This document shows positions 11,533-24,758 of a DNA stretch of 64,000 nucleotides, one piece after another. Under the pieces are notes generated by a model, which searched no databases, had not been told where the DNA came from, and saw only the letters and a list, made by a program, of their open reading frames with translations. The first letter of the stretch is position 1, and the number at the start of each line of letters is the position of its first letter. A program made the translations under genes and the position numbers. Source of the DNA: Nemania diffusa (Eukaryota; Ascomycota; Sordariomycetes; Xylariales; Xylariaceae); contig JBBPUQ010000009.1 in the NCBI GenBank assembly GCA_038501195.1, forward strand, positions 620,001 through 684,000, in the 5' to 3' direction.

Positions 11533-12250
11533 GGTGGATGGTGTTGGGACGTCAAGCCAGCGTATTCAATGCGACGGCCGTCGGGAGCGTGATGGACGGA
11601 AGGGGTTGTTGTCGAGGTTGTAGAGGAAGACGTTGGAATTGAAATTTGCGGGTTCCCATGGACAAGTCGAGATGGAGTACAGAATAGTGTAGATGGAGAG
11701 TGGGTATAATACGACGAAGGGGAGTAGGTCTCGACGAGTTGCAGAGGAGTGCGGAGTGGAGAAGTGCCAGCAACGGCGAGGAAAAAGGCGGGAGAGGGTC
11801 GACTTAGACTAGAAAACACACACAAGGTCAGCAGTCGGTCAGCAGTCGAGGGCCAAGACTTGGGACCCGCCAGGATCAGCACCCACGCTGCGCCGGGGGG
11901 TAGGCACGCTCCATCCAGACTACAGTACAGTACAGAGATGCGCTACGGTAGTGTACATACAGCACTGTACAGTCCTGTACAGCTTGTGGCTAAGAGCAGG
12001 CCAAGGGTAAAGGGACCGGCATCTGATTGGGTGTCTGGGGACGAAGAGGGCGTGTTTAAGCGAGTTGAACCTGAGAGTACAGTACCTACCCTGGCCACCT
12101 TACCGTGCATGTAGGTACCAACAGTATGTACCTAATAAACATACCACATGCAGTAAATAGTGGGCCTGGTGCGGAATTGGGTGGTAAGGGTGTTCCTGGG
12201 GGAAAGCCTGGAGGAGTGGGAGGCGGGGGGATTCCTTGACTGAACCCTCA
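11533..12250 (-). promoter_or_regulatory. Probable promoter of the sugar transporter, with CTGTAC cluster and CreA-like sites
   Basis: The region upstream of the minus-strand transporter ATG begins with a leader of about 300 bp. At 11,920-11,985 is a cluster of TACAGTAC/CTGTAC words (three overlapping ACAGTACAG units, then GTACATACAGCACTGTAC and AGTCCTGTACAG) with partial dyad symmetry. Further upstream (about 12,030-12,235) are several matches to the carbon-catabolite repressor consensus SYGGRG, including CTGGGG, CTGGAG and GCGGGG. Control by CreA would suit a sugar transporter, but the consensus is short and this is inference. Confidence 0.35.
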
Positions 12251-15200
12251 GCCCAGCTGGCGTCTAACTCGCTACCGGCAGGACTTAGTGCAGTGTCTTG
12301 TGTGTGTCAACCATCCATGAACGCCCTATTTCGGCTAGCCTCTGGCCCCTTCGCATCTAACAACATGACAAGCCACTCTGAAATGGCTGCTGAGCTTTAA
12401 CTTAGCAGCATGGACGGGTATGTACATATACATATTTACTTGCCTACCTACATCGAAGTACGTATATGTTGTGAACTCGGATTGGATTTAGATAGGTCTA
12501 ATGTGAAATGCGCCATCCATTGGCAGCGTGTCCCTGATTACTCACAGAATAAGGTACCATACAACCTACATACTTACCATAACAGTATTTTTCTTACGTA
12601 TTATTAGGGCATCTACTGTAGCATAGGTAGGTAGTGTAGTCCCTGCATACATCCTACCTACTTACAAACTTGATTAGGGGTCGGTAAAGCATGTGTATTG
12701 TCTATAGAGGTATGTAAGTCGAAATACACAATCCTCCCCCCTCGTCCTTCTCTCCCCCAAATTGCTTTGGGCATTTGAATGGGTAGTGGGATGTTTAAAT
12801 TTAGCGATGAGGCTCCCTTGTTTGTCAACAGTACCACTACCATATGGCACCGGCTAATGTGTTCATACGCCAGAGTGTATGTAGGTTAAGTACCTTAGGT
12901 AGTGCGGTAGGCATGTCGTAGTTTACGGATACCTACATGAATGTGGTACCAACGACGAAATCAACAGCAAGCACCCTTCTTTGCGTAAGTATGGGCGAGG
13001 GTCGGATCTCACCCGCTGAGATCTTTCTAAAGTTGTATGCGTATGTCCGTACTACTTACTGTTGTATCTGTACCGTACAGTATGGTACAGTACATACAGT
13101 AGGTATTGTACAGATGGAAGACTCCGTACATAATCGGGTGTCCCTAAATAGGCTGGCCTAGCGTACGTATAAGTAAGGGCCTCAGTCCACTCCACCTCCT
13201 TGTGTAACGGGACCTCGCCAGCTACAACGTATGTGCTGTAGGTACGTAGAAGAATACTGATTGTCCGGTCTCCGACCATCGCGGCCAGAATCTATTTGAA
13301 TGGACGATTAGCAGAATAAACAGGTCATCAAATTACGCTACTGTGGTGTAGTTTGCTTGCTTCCTCGACCGCCCCCCTTGCCTTGCGCTTTGGTGTGTGG
13401 TATTGCAAGTCTAGAGACATTATAACAGCGAGAAAGAATCGACTAACAGCAAAAAAAGAATGCCTGTGCGCGACGTGGGTAATATTAATAGAAGGCCAGA
13501 ACCATGGACGGTGATGATGGTAGCAAGACAATCCCTTTACGGCTAGGCAATACGTAACGGTATACACACTTAATCTTACGTACTTACACTTACACTACTT
13601 ACGCATAGGTGTAATTAATAGATAGATGATACGCTCCTGGTATGGATGTACTTACTCTCAGGACTTCGATGAAGCACCGCGCCTTAGTGACGATTCGTTC
13701 ATGGCATGACCACACTAGATGCCTACACTACACTACCGTGTTAGTGTAATGAGAGAAGCAAGGCTCTTTTTCTCGCCTCCTATGCAAGCTAGCGGCGCGG
13801 ACAAACCAGCAATCATACCTACCGTTCTTGCTGCTGTTCCCCCTCCATGTCTTAGAAAAGCAGTGTACATACATAGCATGCAAGACGTACATATGCCATA
13901 TGCATCGTACCCGTAGGGCAGCGCGTGTGTATCGTGGAGCCCAAGGCCGCAAATGTTGTCACACCATAAGAAATGTTCCAAACGACGTACATAGTAAAAA
14001 AAATCTCTATGTAGGGAGGGTAGCGTACAAGTCGATTCGACCAGGAACATAATGAACTGACAACGACGCCATGTCACCGCTTATACATCACCTGTCTCAG
14101 CTGGCGTGTAACGCCTTTGGGTCCAAGACCACCAACCAGGATAAGTATAAGTGTTGCTCATTTAGTTCCGCATGCCTTGAAGCCGGAATATGGATGTTTG
14201 CCTGTCTAGTCGGTAGATATTTCACTTGGGATTGGGTGGTCTCATGAGCTAGTTTATGGTGTATGCTCTGTACATATGACTAAATAGAAGCAAGGGATAG
14301 GGATAAGAGGTAGGCATCACATTTTTACATACAGAAGTAGTTTAGGTAGGTAGTTTAAAGAATAGCAAATAGGTAGGCAGTCTACTACAGGTGTACTATA
14401 CTGCGCGCTACTTGCATATAGATAGATAGATAGGTGGTGCATTTTGTAGGAAGGTAGAATAGAATGATTCCGCTGCTGGCCAATCACTCACCTTACCAAG
14501 CCCGATCCGGAATGGCCAGGTTCTCACGAACCCCATCTCCACCTATCCGGTCCGGCGCAACAATCACGGCAAATGAATGACCAGATGGTACACTAAATAG
14601 CGATTGCGGGGGAGCTCTAGTGTACCTGCCTACGCTACACTATGCCAGAACTATGCGTACACTAAACTACGCTATAATGTGTATTACACTAAAGGCTGGA
14701 TAGGTACGGGGCACGCTCCTGGGCACACGGCAAGGAGAGAGACGGCAGAAAGGAAATGGAAGGAAAATGGAAGGAAAAGAAACGTCCGCGGTTGTGAGCT
14801 CTGCCGTCTTATGGTCCAACCGTATACGATTTGGAGCGCCACACGACCGCCTTGCTAGAGATAAGCGCAGTGCAGTTGTACAGCATGAACTGTCTGTTGC
14901 GTAAATAGATACAAAGTCTTTTCTCCATGACTGAGCTACCAGCTTATGTATGCGTACACCCGGAGCATGGGTTCAGTATACCCTCGGCATACGAGTACCT
15001 AGTGTCCGGTGTGGTGGTGTCTAAGACGTTTCTACAATAGTATCTACGCTGCGCATACACACTACATCAACTACACCACACTAGGGCTATTAGTGTAGTA
15101 CATAAACAGGGAGATTGCCGCGGGCGAGATGAAGCTACCTATTAACGGTATAAGTATGTTTAGTTCGGTATCATGCGAGCATTTGCGAATGGTCTAGATG

Positions 15201-15611
15201 CATGGGAGTACAGAATATAGAAATTATATAGCACATTACTTGTATGCATAGGAGGTATGGCATACCTCTTGTCATAATGTCCCGTCGCTGTGGCACCTCG
15301 AGAATAGCCACGTTTCTTTCTCATTCGACACCACCACCTCTTTTTCTTTTCACTATAAACTACCTAACCTAGGATAGTCTACCTCATTACAATGCCTACT
15401 TACAGATGCGTTAGGACACAACATCACCGGATCTCCGGGACAGTTATAGCTCCCAGCACATGCTAAGAACTTGCCAAGTTCCCTATAATATATTCACTAT
15501 CTACCTAGGAGTGCACTCAATTAATACCTCGCTCGCCTTCACTAGTAGGTACATCACCTATCCAATATGTACTACAGTACATGCATGCTTCCAATATTGA
15601 GCCAACTTGCC

Positions 15612-15639
15612 TACACTACAGTACACTACAGTACACTAC
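15612..15639. repeat. TACACTACAG decamer repeat, 2.8 copies
   Basis: Perfect direct repeat of the 10-mer TACACTACAG (two full copies plus TACACTAC). The same word and its complement GTAGTGTA recur elsewhere in the gene-poor spacer, for instance near 15,060-15,100 and 16,040-16,105. Confidence 0.85.
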
Positions 15640-18600
15640 GCGTGCTACGGTGCTGTACACTCATCTCCACGGTCGTTCACGAGATGACGCCTCAGACGAC
15701 GGTCAGCGTTGCTATCGCTTGCGAGCCACTTACACGTATGGTAACACAAGTAGGATCTGACTGCGTCCGTCGTCTAGCCTCGCTGTTTGGCTGGCTGGTT
15801 ATCTAGCTGGCTGGCTCATCGCCTGACTCTATCCTGATCTCATATTACAACATCTATACATTGAATATCTGCATATGCAGCATAAAAGGTAGGTAGGAGT
15901 AGGTACCTACATCGTAGTGCCACACCTACAGCACTTTGTACCGCGCAGCATACCCGCGCCCCGAATCAAGCCCCCAATCGCCACTTACACCCCTAAGCTA
16001 CACTGCCTATACGTAATATTAGGCACGGAACAGTGAGCAAGGCCACTATAGCGGACGTAGGTAGTGTATAAGTAAGTATTCTGTAGTGTAAGTAGGTAGT
16101 GTAGTTCCAGCCCCTTGTTCTCTATCTACACTATTACAAATTTTCTCAGCCCATTCACAAGGACGTCGACATGACCATCCAAGATCCCTGGCATCTCGGG
16201 CCAAGCAGAGCTCGTCCTTCTCTCTAACCCTAGCCCACATTCAGCCAAGTGCTGTACTTCAAGTTGCAAGGACATCTGACCAATTGGCAACGTGCCGTGC
16301 CAGCCGCGCACACTTGCTTGCGTCAAGTCGCCGCCGCCAACAACACCAAACGTTGGATCCAATCTCACATGTATGGATGTATGTACCTGCGCATACTCTA
16401 TACCTACTTATATACATACTTGGCGTAGGCCATGTCGTCGCAGGGCAGTCTAGATGGCATACACTACAGAATACAGCATAGCGATACACATGCATACGCA
16501 CGGAACAGTACCGATACCTGCCGAGGCAGGCCTGGACTTCAAGCCCAATGCAGAAACACAAGAAAAGCACCTGACAGCCAACAGCAGCCAGACCTTGCGA
16601 CTTTCATTCGTCATTACCGGATGTCGTTACCAATTCGTCTCACCATAAAAAACATGTCTAGTCTTGTCACAAAGGAATACATATGAAGACTACCTAGCTA
16701 GCCAGCCTTGGTCTCCTTAGGTCTGCTCGGTGTTTCTTGTTTCTCTGGCATAAGTACGATGCAGCGCACACTCCCTCCCCCATGTGAACGTTTTGTGACC
16801 ACTTCAACGCTATACAGGTGTGGGGATATCTATTAGTTGTTAGGTCAGATAATGCCCCGGCGGGTTCATTCGCCTTCAGTGTCGGCATGTCAGGCTTATT
16901 ACAACTCATCATCACAAGCTCAAGGCATCTCTGCGCTTAGAAGAGTATTTAATGTACTGGGAAAGGAGAAGCAGGATCACCTAATATCTAACATATAACA
17001 GAGACGCCATATGTTACCGTGTTGGCTAGTTTCTTACGCCTTGTCTAAGCAAGAGAATCTATGCGTAATAGTTTCAGCACATAGGCCACGGACTTCTAGT
17101 TTTGGATCGAGTGATACCTGCTAGCAACTCCAGCCAGGCCTATGTCGCACTAGACTACACCATACAGCTTACTAGGGAGTTGAATGCCGTCGTGACAGGT
17201 GGCCTGGAGACCGCCTATCTCGGCTTTGGGAGAAAATCATATCTCACACAAGTTAGGCATTCAAGGTACTAAACACTAGCTGCCTGCGAGAACATCGGAG
17301 CACCATCTTCACCTACAACCATTCAGGTCCCGTACAAAAAACTTGGTAGTAATATCCAGGGTATACGTACGTATGTACAAATTCCACTAGTCGATCGATC
17401 CTTTAGGATCATCTACCTAGAAACCACAATAACAAGCGGTAGTTCCCGTGCGGCGCGGAACACTCTCACGTTTGTTTGTACGGCCTCGAATACTTAATTA
17501 CGTAGACAGAAGGATGTAACAGAAGAACATCGGTGCTCGTCTTGATTGAATGATTTACTATGTAGGTCTGCCTATACTGTACATCATAACCCCCTATTCA
17601 CCTGACTTGCCATTATGTAGGTAAACGTGAACAACGTCGCCGTTCAATGTGCCACAATGACACTATGCGGTTCCTGGCAGATGCTCGGCCCTTCCCTCAC
17701 CTATCCTGAGACGACGCCGCCGCCCAAGCCCAATCACTGCGGACCATGGATGACCACCAGGCTGGACACATGAATTTCGAACGGTTGGACAGACCAACCG
17801 TTGGAAGCGAGTGTGCGTGTTTCCCCTATGCGTGGACGGTGAACCTTAGGGCCATCCAACGCTCAGCCAGCACATTCTGTTCGTTCCAATTTCTTCTGTT
17901 ACATGCGTGATGTAGACATCGTACTGATGATGTTGGACCAATGAGAAACATGCTTGTACAAAGGACCTAACGGCATACCTTTCCATTACCTTCCAGAAGG
18001 ATATTGTATACTTTAGACCATCCTGTCAAATTATTTGTCCTTCATTCTTCAGCGAGGCGGTATCGCTTCACGTAGAAAACCCCCTTACTTAGTCCCTGTT
18101 CAAGTCTCAACCACTCGATGAGAATCTAGACGCTCGAGCTAAACTATCCGTTGGTTGATTTATGCTAACATGTTTGTGGATGCCACATCACTTTCACTGC
18201 ACACCGGTTCCTCGCTCCCTAGGAGGCAGAAGGCAAATAACTTCACAACCGGAGGCCCGTTCCATTGTGAAGCGGCCATGACGTTGAGAAATTGGTAACC
18301 AACCAGCCGGTAGTACTAGGCTAAAATTAACCCTCTTGGTGGACGCTAGGGATATTCTGTACAGACCCGACATTGTGGAACGTTGGATATTACTCGCCCT
18401 TGTCTTCAACGGTATGGTTTCTTAAACGGCAGCATAGGTAGGTAGTCATCCACGACTTCGGCCAACGCTACTCAGGATACGACGAGATCATCCAGTCCGT
18501 GCTAGACATCTGTCTCTCGCTTTCCGATTCTGCCTGGCTGCGGGGCAGAGACAGAGTCGTGCAAGACATTGTCTCTTCAGCTAGGACCGCATTTACGGCT

Positions 18601-21025
18601 CGGGATTATGTCAGGACTTTACATCTCCGGCTTTACATAGCCTATCGTGAAAGCCACTTTCGGCAAGACGTGAGGTACTATTGGGCGTATAGCATTGTAT
18701 CTTCCTATACAGATCTATCTAGGTAGTTGCTATACGTGACTCCGAAACATACGAGCTTACCAAGGTCTTATACACTAATACTCACCTGTGGTATCAAAGT
18801 CTATATTTTGCTCCATGCCGTAGGTCACTGACGAATGGGCTACATTGGTCCTCAGCTCGGTGGCCGGATTAGGTAGTTTGTTGGCTTCTTTTCTTGCATA
18901 GAGGGTGCAAGTAGACATATGTGAGTACTTATACACCTGAGGTATATCTTTCACGTGCAGTACTTCCAAGCCAACTCCTCACCGAGAGGTCCAAGCACAT
19001 GAGTTTCAAATGCAAGTATAACGATAAAGCGCCGTCGATAATCAGCCACAACTCGGATCCCTCAATCTGTGGAGATATCATCCAACAGTTGAACCACGCG
19101 CCGTGTTACAGGTCACAAATCGAGGTTGTTGGAGTACCTAACCACGGCACCGAGTAAACCACTACGCATAGATAACACACCACAGCGCGCCGCGCCGCGC
19201 CCAGTTCTGGGAAAGGGGGTGGCGCGAAGGGCGCGGCACATACGTACATCCGCTCGCCTCGAAGGCTCGACCCGGTCTAGTCCCCGCGCTCGGTAAGCGA
19301 GCTGAGCGCGCCCATCCATCCGTTTAGTCTCGACCACGCCTCGACAGCGGGACGCGACGAAGACGCGGGAGGGCGGAAATTAAGTCTATTTTTTATCATT
19401 ATTTATTTATCATTTTGCTCGGTGGCAAGGATGCACTCATAGGGCTGTATTATCCTGCAGGTCGGCGTCTGCGAGGTGCGAAAGACGATGGTGCTTATCT
19501 CAGCTTCGCGCACATTGGCTCGTTGGGATAACGGTAGCGAGTTGTGGATAGGAGGGGATGGGTAGAATACGTACGTACGCTGCTCGTCGAATTAAAAATA
19601 ATAAAAAAGGCGAGGGTTTGCTAGGATGCGTGTATACTTCCATGCATGTGTTTCTATGCATACAGTGAGATGGAGGCGGCGTTGGTGGTGTGTAAGACGT
19701 AAGTAAGACATTCATATGATCGGCTGACCGCGGCTGACTCGATGTTTTACGTCGACTATATGGGGTGAGCCGTGTGGCCCGACTGTGCTGTGCTTATGTG
19801 TAGGTCGTGATTGGTAGCTAGGCCGACGAATAATATCTCCTATTTGATGTTTAGGGCGTTAGTTATGGGATGGTGAGTATTCAGTAATTAGACGACATTA
19901 ATGAGTCATGTAGGTGGTATGGTAACATAGAAAAATGAAACTGTGTAGTAGAATGAATACGCCAAATCGAAGTGCATCCTATTTGCTATTTAAATAACGA
20001 AGTTCCAGAAGAATATGAATGGCAGATAGGCTGTGATATCTGCTCTTGGGACGACTCGATGATAAACCCAGATAAACGTTCATTTCAACTAAATGTATGA
20101 ATGACAGAGTTGAGTGATGTCTCCAATATACTATTTATAATGGTGGAGCACAGCAGGATAATCTTTAAGGTTTATAACTTTTGTTTTAAGCTTATACAAG
20201 AACTAAATCTAGAAATAAACTTTATCACAGTTTAAGAACGCGGTTAGATTCTTCTAAGCTCATGTTCGTGGTAAGTTTCCATTGGCTCTTATCTAATTGC
20301 CCTAGTCTTGGGGTAAAAAGAAAGGGGACGGGAAAGGATGAGGCTTTAATTTTGAGTAGTTTGTTAGCAAGTAGCTATCGGAGCTAAACTTCATACTTGT
20401 TCAGTAAATCTTGCCACTTATTCAACACTCTCTCTTGAATAATACACTATTTTAGGATCACTTCATATTGCGGATATCTTCTACGTATATACCTATCTGT
20501 TGCGTACTATATATGTAGTCAATACTGGAGGAGCATTAACGGCCTCATTTTTCCTCCGTCACACTGCCTGAGGGGTTTCTCACAGAGTGAATAGGAGGTT
20601 AGTAGTAGCTAGGAAGAAGGGAGTAGGAGGGGTCAAATATAGAGTTCAATGGATAGATTAATCGATTCCCGGCCGTCCATGTCTCTAAGGGGACCAGAAT
20701 TCCTATATATATGTAGCCCAAACCATAAATATGACTACCCTACAAGGCCTGGCTACTTTATCACCAACTACGTAGATTTCCCCGTCACACTGGAGTTATA
20801 TATCATCTTCAGAGCTTCAAAGCTTCGAAATTATGAAGTGTAGATATTGTACTCAACTAGATAACTTAAACCTTCTAGGAATTCATTAGATCGCATCGAG
20901 TTCTTTTTACAGCCATCTATTTCGAAACCGTCAAGTCCCATCGTGTATTAGATCATATTGTCACAGAACAGAACTGCAACGCTATACCACAACACCACTC
21001 ATGCAGAATGCAAAAGTAGAATGTT

Positions 21026-21086
21026 GTCAAGGTGGGAACCTTGACCGTTTGCAGCCACTTATAAGGGCTCACGGTTGGGACCGTGA
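21026..21086. repeat. Two adjacent short perfect hairpins followed by CACGTG
   Basis: GTCAAGGT-GGGA-ACCTTGAC at 21026-21045 has an 8-bp perfect stem. TCACGGT-TGGG-ACCGTGA at 21069-21086 has a 7-bp perfect stem. Both loops are 4 nt and contain GGG, and the stems differ in sequence. An E-box-like CACGTG follows at 21087-21092. They could be binding sites for dimeric zinc-cluster or bHLH regulators, or RNA stem-loops. Confidence 0.6.
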
Positions 21087-21608
21087 CACGTGGGATTATC
21101 ATCTCAGTGTAAAGAAAGAGAAGGATTTGATTATAAAGAAAGTAAGAATGAGTGAATAAATAGCGTACGTAGTCGCTAAGTCAAGTATAGTAACCTTATG
21201 ATATCTCAAGGCTAGCAGCTCATATAAAATACCTATTGCATTGCAAATCTTACGATGACGACTATCGGACAAGGGAGCATACAACGTTGCTTCCCTCTCC
21301 CCTTAACAGGCTCTCTACGCCATTACAGGCACGTGAAGGCTGACAATGAGTCAAAGCTGAGTAGGGGCCCTTGGAACGAGAACTAGGAAGGCCAGTTTCT
21401 CGAAGTCAAGCATGAAAATCTGAAGTTGTGGTATGATAAATGTTGTGTGTGAGTCATATAGCCCAGAAACCTCACTTCTTCCTTCTGGCCTTGCGTCGTT
21501 TCCCTCTGTATAACTTATGGTTCTACCGCTACCGCATTCCTAGTTCCGAAGGCACGATGCGGGAGCTAAAGGAGGGTATACCAAGGGGGAGAGGAGGTAT
21601 ACAACCTG

Positions 21609-21968
21609 TTACCTTCCCATATATAAGTGGCTGTAGATGGTTAATTCTAAACTTGACAACATTATACTTTCGGTAGTGTCGTGGTTTGGTGCTATAGTTA
21701 TGTTCGTGTTTCCACCCTTGGTTTTGGCGTTTTCTGCAAATGGTTTGAAGCCTTCTTCGCCAAATGCTTCGATGACGTGAACGTATTTTCGGTACTGGTC
21801 CAAGTCTCGCGCTTCCGCCTTGTACTGTTTATAGATCGCCGTCGACATGCGGACACTGCTTCCATATTCGAATGTGAGTTCGGGGACGCGTTGTTCGATA
21901 AGCTCGTCGATCTGGTCATCGGACAGGTTGGGGTTCATTCGAACCACGACGTCGCGGTCGACGTCCAT
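21609..21968 (-). CDS. Small hypothetical protein, 119 aa
   Basis: Single open frame with a good start context (GCTGCCATGG) preceded by a long pyrimidine-rich leader (about 21,970-22,170), typical of fungal 5' UTRs. The product begins with an acidic MDVDRD and a predicted helical, charged region (residues 1-85). It has no membrane segment, signal peptide or known motif. The last ~35 residues (after AENAKTK) are different in character, so an unrecognised intron or an alternative 3' end there is possible. The function is unknown. Confidence 0.5.
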   Translation of the reverse strand: MDVDRDVVVRMNPNLSDDQIDELIEQRVPELTFEYGSSVRMSTAIYKQYKAEARDLDQYRKYVHVIEAFGEEGFKPFAENAKTKGGNTNITIAPNHDTTESIMLSSLELTIYSHLYMGR

Positions 21969-22696
21969 GGCAGCGGTTAAGGTAAGGAGAATGAAAACGA
22001 GGGATGGCGTCAGAAAGGGTAAACACGGGACGGCGTCTATGGCTGATGGCGCTGTTAACGGACGGGTTGGAGAAAGAGGTAGGCTGAAGAAAGAAATAGG
22101 TTGAAAGAAGTAGTAGGGGATGCGATAGGAGAAAAGTAACTAGATGCGGCGGAAATGGAGATCAAAGCTTGAATTCTGAAAAGTCGCGAAGTCAGGTTAG
22201 TAAAATAATGGAAAGCGACGTCAATATCAATTGTCAACATAGAGACTGTGTCAGCGCCGTGCCCTCGTTTCACATAAACAAGTTCAACTACGAAGAAACC
22301 ATAGATCACAATCAAGTCTAACTCGCTGATGAAGTAGTTACGTATCAAATTTTTATGATGTGATTCCTAGCTATCTGCTACACACGAGCAAAAAAAAAAA
22401 AGCATTCAATCCATGCGCAACCAACCAAACGAGGACGTTCCATCGTCCCAAGATATCAATACAGATGCGAGTGGGATGCGGCACCTAAGAAGCGCCGCCC
22501 AGCCCATGCCTACTACGTTTTCATGCTCGCTTCGCTTCGTTCCGTGTGTATATAATAACATATGTTCCCATGCATCGCATGTATATACCCAAGTCGGGTA
22601 GAGAGATGGAGGAGTGGAAGTCTACCTAGCCTAAGCGCGAGTCTTAATTATTCCCGTACCAACTCAAAGGTTGTATCTTTGGATACGATGACGTTT
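21969..22696. other. Spacer between hypothetical gene and fumarate reductase
   Basis: Holds the CT-rich 5' leader and promoter of the 119-aa gene (minus strand) on the left, a poly-A run at about 22,390-22,402, and probably the 3' UTR of the fumarate reductase gene on the right. No further gene is seen. Confidence 0.4.
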
Positions 22697-24758
22697 TTAG
22701 ATTTCAAGTGTGATCTTCTGGCCCTTGACGCGCCCTATTACCTGCTCGGGTGCGTACTTAGGGATGACCTCGTCGTCGTGCAGCATCTCGAACTCCTCGG
22801 TCGCATCGCGGCCCATGAAGTTCATGATGGCCTGAGGACCACCGGGGTGCTCTTCGAGCCAGTTGGAGAGATCCATGACGACACCCTTGACGACAACCCA
22901 CAAGTCTTCTTTTGTGTTGTGTTTCGCAACCTCCTCTAGTGTATACTCCTTCTCGGGAATCTCGAACTTCTTGGGCTGGGACGGCTTGGCAGCCTCAGCT
23001 GCGGGTGCAGCGCTCGTCGTCTGACTAGCTGGTGAAGCAGAGGCAGTAGCGCCGCTGGCCCACTCAACGGAGACCTTGCCCGGCTGGGAAGGATCGATAT
23101 GAAGCGAGATCTGGCCGAGGCGTTGAGTTGCGCCAGCTACACCGGAGAGGGCCTGCTGGAATAGATAGTTGCTAGCAGAGTCACCTGCAACACGGCCATA
23201 GACAACGCAGCCCAGCAGAGAGGAACCACCAAGTCGGTTGGCGCCGTGGACACCACCGGCCAGCTCACCACAGGCGAAGAGACCGTCGAACGGCTGTTGA
23301 GACTGGTTCAAGACTTGAGCCTTGTCGTTGATCTCAATACCGCCCATGGTGAAGTGTAGCACAGGCTCCATGAGGGCGACGTGGAAATCGTCATTGATGT
23401 CGAGTGGCAGGTTGTGGAAGAACTTCTTGCCCCAAGGGTCCTTTTGTTTGCCATCAGCAATGGCATTGTAGGTGGTGAAGGTCTTCTGTAAATGATCGGG
23501 GGTGCAACCAATCTCCTTGGCGAGCTGCTGGCCGGTCATCTTCTTCATCAGGCCACGGCCGGAGTAGTGGCGAGTGTGGAAATCTAGCGTATTGGAGGCC
23601 TTGGAGTTCAAGATCAAGCGGATGGGGAATTTGCCGTTGTCCTTCTCCTTCCACATCATGCCAGAGACGTAATCTCTGTGACCGAGCTCGTCGCAGAATC
23701 TGTCACCGTCTGCGTTGAGCAACAGACCACCCTCGCCACGCAGGGCCTCGGCAGCCAAGAACTTCCACTTCGAGCCTGGGTCTTTGGGATCAACTAGACC
23801 CGTGGGGTGGACCTGGACCTTGTCCATATCGATGCCATTTCCGCCAATGGCCATGACCATCTTCTGACCATCACCAGTAGCGTGCGAGCCGTTGGTTGTG
23901 GCCAGTCCGAAGGTATCGGGCCTGTGCTTCTTCAACAGGGAGCTGTCGCTGAAGTCGGCAGCATAACCACCGGTAGCCAGGATGACGGGGCCTTCAACGC
24001 TGGAGGACTCGCCGTTGTATTCGTACTGAACACCGGTGATCTTGTTACCCTCCTTGTTTAGACCTGTTACACGGGCCTTCTTGATGATCTGGACCCGTTC
24101 GGGTTCGGTCTCGGCGAGCTCCTCTAACCGCTGCATCAGAGCGTATGTGATAGCCATACCGGGAAACTTGGCATCGTGGCCTCTGTGGGTTCGGGGTTGG
24201 GAGTGTCCACTAGCCTATCGTTAGCGAAATATCACTAAACTCGGCAAATGCGCGCGTGCTTACCCGAGTCGCGAGACTAATGTCAAGTCGAGATTGAAAA
24301 CGTCTTGCAGCCACTCGACAGCGGCGGCGGACTTGTAAGTGAGGACTTTGATGAGATCAGGCCTGGCCTTGTCACGGGCCGACTTGAGGGTGTCATCGTA
24401 GAATTGCTTGACGCTGTCTTGGATTTTGTGGTCGACCTGAGTCCGCGTCAAGGCACCGTTGATGCCAGAGGTGGCCTTGGTAGAGTTACCACCGAAGAAG
24501 CCTACGGGCGCTGTGTTAGTCGCGAGGAATGCGCCGCAGGGAGCTTCTTCCGCCCAGGCTGTTGCTCACCTTGCTTGTCGAGAACGACAACATTGCCACC
24601 GGCTAGATAGATGGTATGGGCGGCACTGAGACCAGAGACTAGACAAAGAGGTAAAGTCAGCGCTTCGTTCGCATCGTTGCATGCTGGCGATCCACCACGG
24701 TCGGGTGTCCCGGGATTCACTTACGCCCGCCACCAACAACAATCACACGAGGAGCCAT
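22697..24758 (-). CDS. Fumarate reductase, Osm1-like flavoprotein with C-terminal cytochrome b5 domain, four exons
   Basis: Soluble FAD-dependent fumarate reductase; it reduces fumarate to succinate, using FADH2 or another flavin as donor, to reoxidise cofactors at low oxygen. Minus-strand exons: 24758-24725, 24638-24570, 24501-24264, 24209-22697 (617 aa). Introns are 86, 68 and 54 nt, all GT-AG and frame-consistent. The N-terminal VIVVGGGLSGLSAA (residues 5-18) is the FAD Rossmann motif. Next come VVVLDKQG, GFFGGNSTKATSGINGA (flavin and substrate contacts), RTHRGHDAKFPG, ATGGY, HPTG and ACGELAGGVHGANRLGG, all typical of the succinate dehydrogenase/fumarate reductase flavoprotein family. Residues ~525-617 form a cytochrome b5 domain with the heme ligand in HPGG (about His568) and a second His in FEMLHDD (about 591). 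An Ala/Ser/Thr/Pro-rich linker (about 490-515) joins the two. No targeting signal precedes the FAD motif, so this is probably the cytosolic form. Confidence 0.95.

Larger units (their letters stand above)
12251..21608. other. Gene-poor 9.4-kb spacer rich in TACCTA/TAGGTA motifs
   Basis: I found no coding region that holds up. All open frames are under ~130 codons, lack family resemblance and have composition like their surroundings. The stretch is full of dispersed TACCTAC/GTAGGTA words (for example 12,640-12,665, 14,341-14,360, 15,885-15,910, 16,040-16,105, 18,430-18,445) and TACACTAC/GTAGTGTA words. It includes a GC-rich patch at about 19,175-19,380 and AT-rich stretches around 19,900-20,500. 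Possible contents are non-coding transcripts, long regulatory DNA or very old repeat debris. Confidence 0.5.

Noticed and set aside
12251..21608. TACCTA/TAGGTA motifs as a CRISPR-like or structured array
   Set aside because: The words are dispersed, short and irregularly spaced without conserved spacers; this kind of motif is common in fungal intergenic DNA.
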